Of a DNA stretch of 64,000 nucleotides, positions 63,821 to 64,000 are shown one piece after another; position 1 is the first letter of the stretch; each line of letters opens with the position of its first letter. The stretch is from Luedemannella flava (GTDB lineage Bacteria; Actinomycetota; Actinomycetes; Mycobacteriales; Micromonosporaceae). Where the stretch lies: NCBI RefSeq assembly GCF_039528515.1, contig NZ_BAAALT010000016.1, forward strand, positions 8,880 through 72,879, in the 5' to 3' direction. Both the position numbers and the translations under genes were made by a program. The notes beneath the pieces were generated by a model, which saw only the letters and a program-made list of their open reading frames with translations, ran no database searches and was not told the DNA's origin.

Positions 63821-64000
63821 GTGACCGCCCCGACCAGTGGCGTGGCCCGCGTGACGATCCGCGCCCCGCGCCGCCGCCTCGATCTCGTCCTGCCCGACCA
63901 GGTGCCGCTCGCCGAGGTTCTCCCTGAGCTGCTGCGCCGCGCCGGCGAGGCGGGCGAGCTGCGGCCGCCCGCGGGCGCGCCCCGGCCGCCGCACGGGCCG
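63821..64000 (+). CDS. eccD: Type VII secretion protein EccD, N-terminus (partial)
   Basis: Sixty codons from GTG 63821 to the window edge. The stretch VARVTIRAPRRRLDLVLPDQVPLAEVLPELLRRAG is the ubiquitin-like YukD domain that begins EccD; the eleven membrane helices lie beyond the window. EccD forms the membrane channel of the ESX machine whose ATPase EccC is encoded at 54802-58755. Confidence 0.85.
   Translation, partial: MTAPTSGVARVTIRAPRRRLDLVLPDQVPLAEVLPELLRRAGEAGELRPPAGAPRPPHGP

Overview
The window is GC-rich DNA with dense coding, frequent GTG starts and strong actinobacterial synteny. A Micromonosporaceae-like actinomycete fits best; that is inference from gene content, since no species-level marker is present. 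Positions 32.8-53 kb resemble the M. tuberculosis Rv3671c-Rv3683 neighbourhood as I recall it: metallophosphoesterase, ponA2, whiB4/wblA, two ArsA-type ATPases, DUF4177, RidA, MBL-fold hydrolase, crp, nth, thioredoxin-like lipoprotein, NUDIX and marP.

Layout. 1-2 kb: the end of a sugar ABC permease gene and an alpha-glucosidase. 2.2-5.6 kb: an ABC ATPase and FtsX-type permease pair. 5.8-6.8 kb: a NUDIX gene and remnants of a MarR/MFS pair. 6.9-32.6 kb: a giant polymorphic-toxin locus. It holds a very large secreted modular protein (A, DNRLRE-LamG-[CnaB/nidogen-like]x4), an RHS/YD-repeat protein with Hint domain and toxin tip (B), a candidate immunity gene, a relic carrying the 5' and 3' ends of an A-like gene, a second RHS/Hint protein (C) and its candidate immunity gene. 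The locus ends at a terminator and tRNA-Pro(CGG). 32.8-53 kb: the conserved cell-envelope, redox and cAMP block. Into it are set a zinc-ribbon cyclase/ATPase regulator, a soluble Ser/Thr kinase, CbiZ and a CapA-like protein. 53-58.8 kb: class I lysyl-tRNA synthetase and the type VII secretion ATPase EccC. 58.9-63.8 kb: a hydroxyproline catabolic operon (deaminase, epimerase, FAD dehydrogenase, and a fused [2Fe-2S]/FAD subunit). The window ends in the first codons of eccD.

Two cautions. First, 9660-13662 and 13717-17719 match over 4,003 bp wherever compared, and are joined through two single N bases and a 52-bp island that belongs to gene B. This is almost certainly a scaffold error: deleting 13663-17719 restores an intact A-B order with a 30-bp gap. 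Second, the toxin and immunity assignments rest on architecture and position; neither toxin tip belongs to a family I recognise.

Most notable observations: the A-B-immunity / relic-C-immunity duplication with a conserved promoter-to-start spacing; three copies of a 114-127 bp inverted-repeat element with 27-29 bp arms, one of which supplies a stop codon; and a strict 12-bp array of four DnaA-box-like 9-mers between eccC and the hydroxyproline operon.
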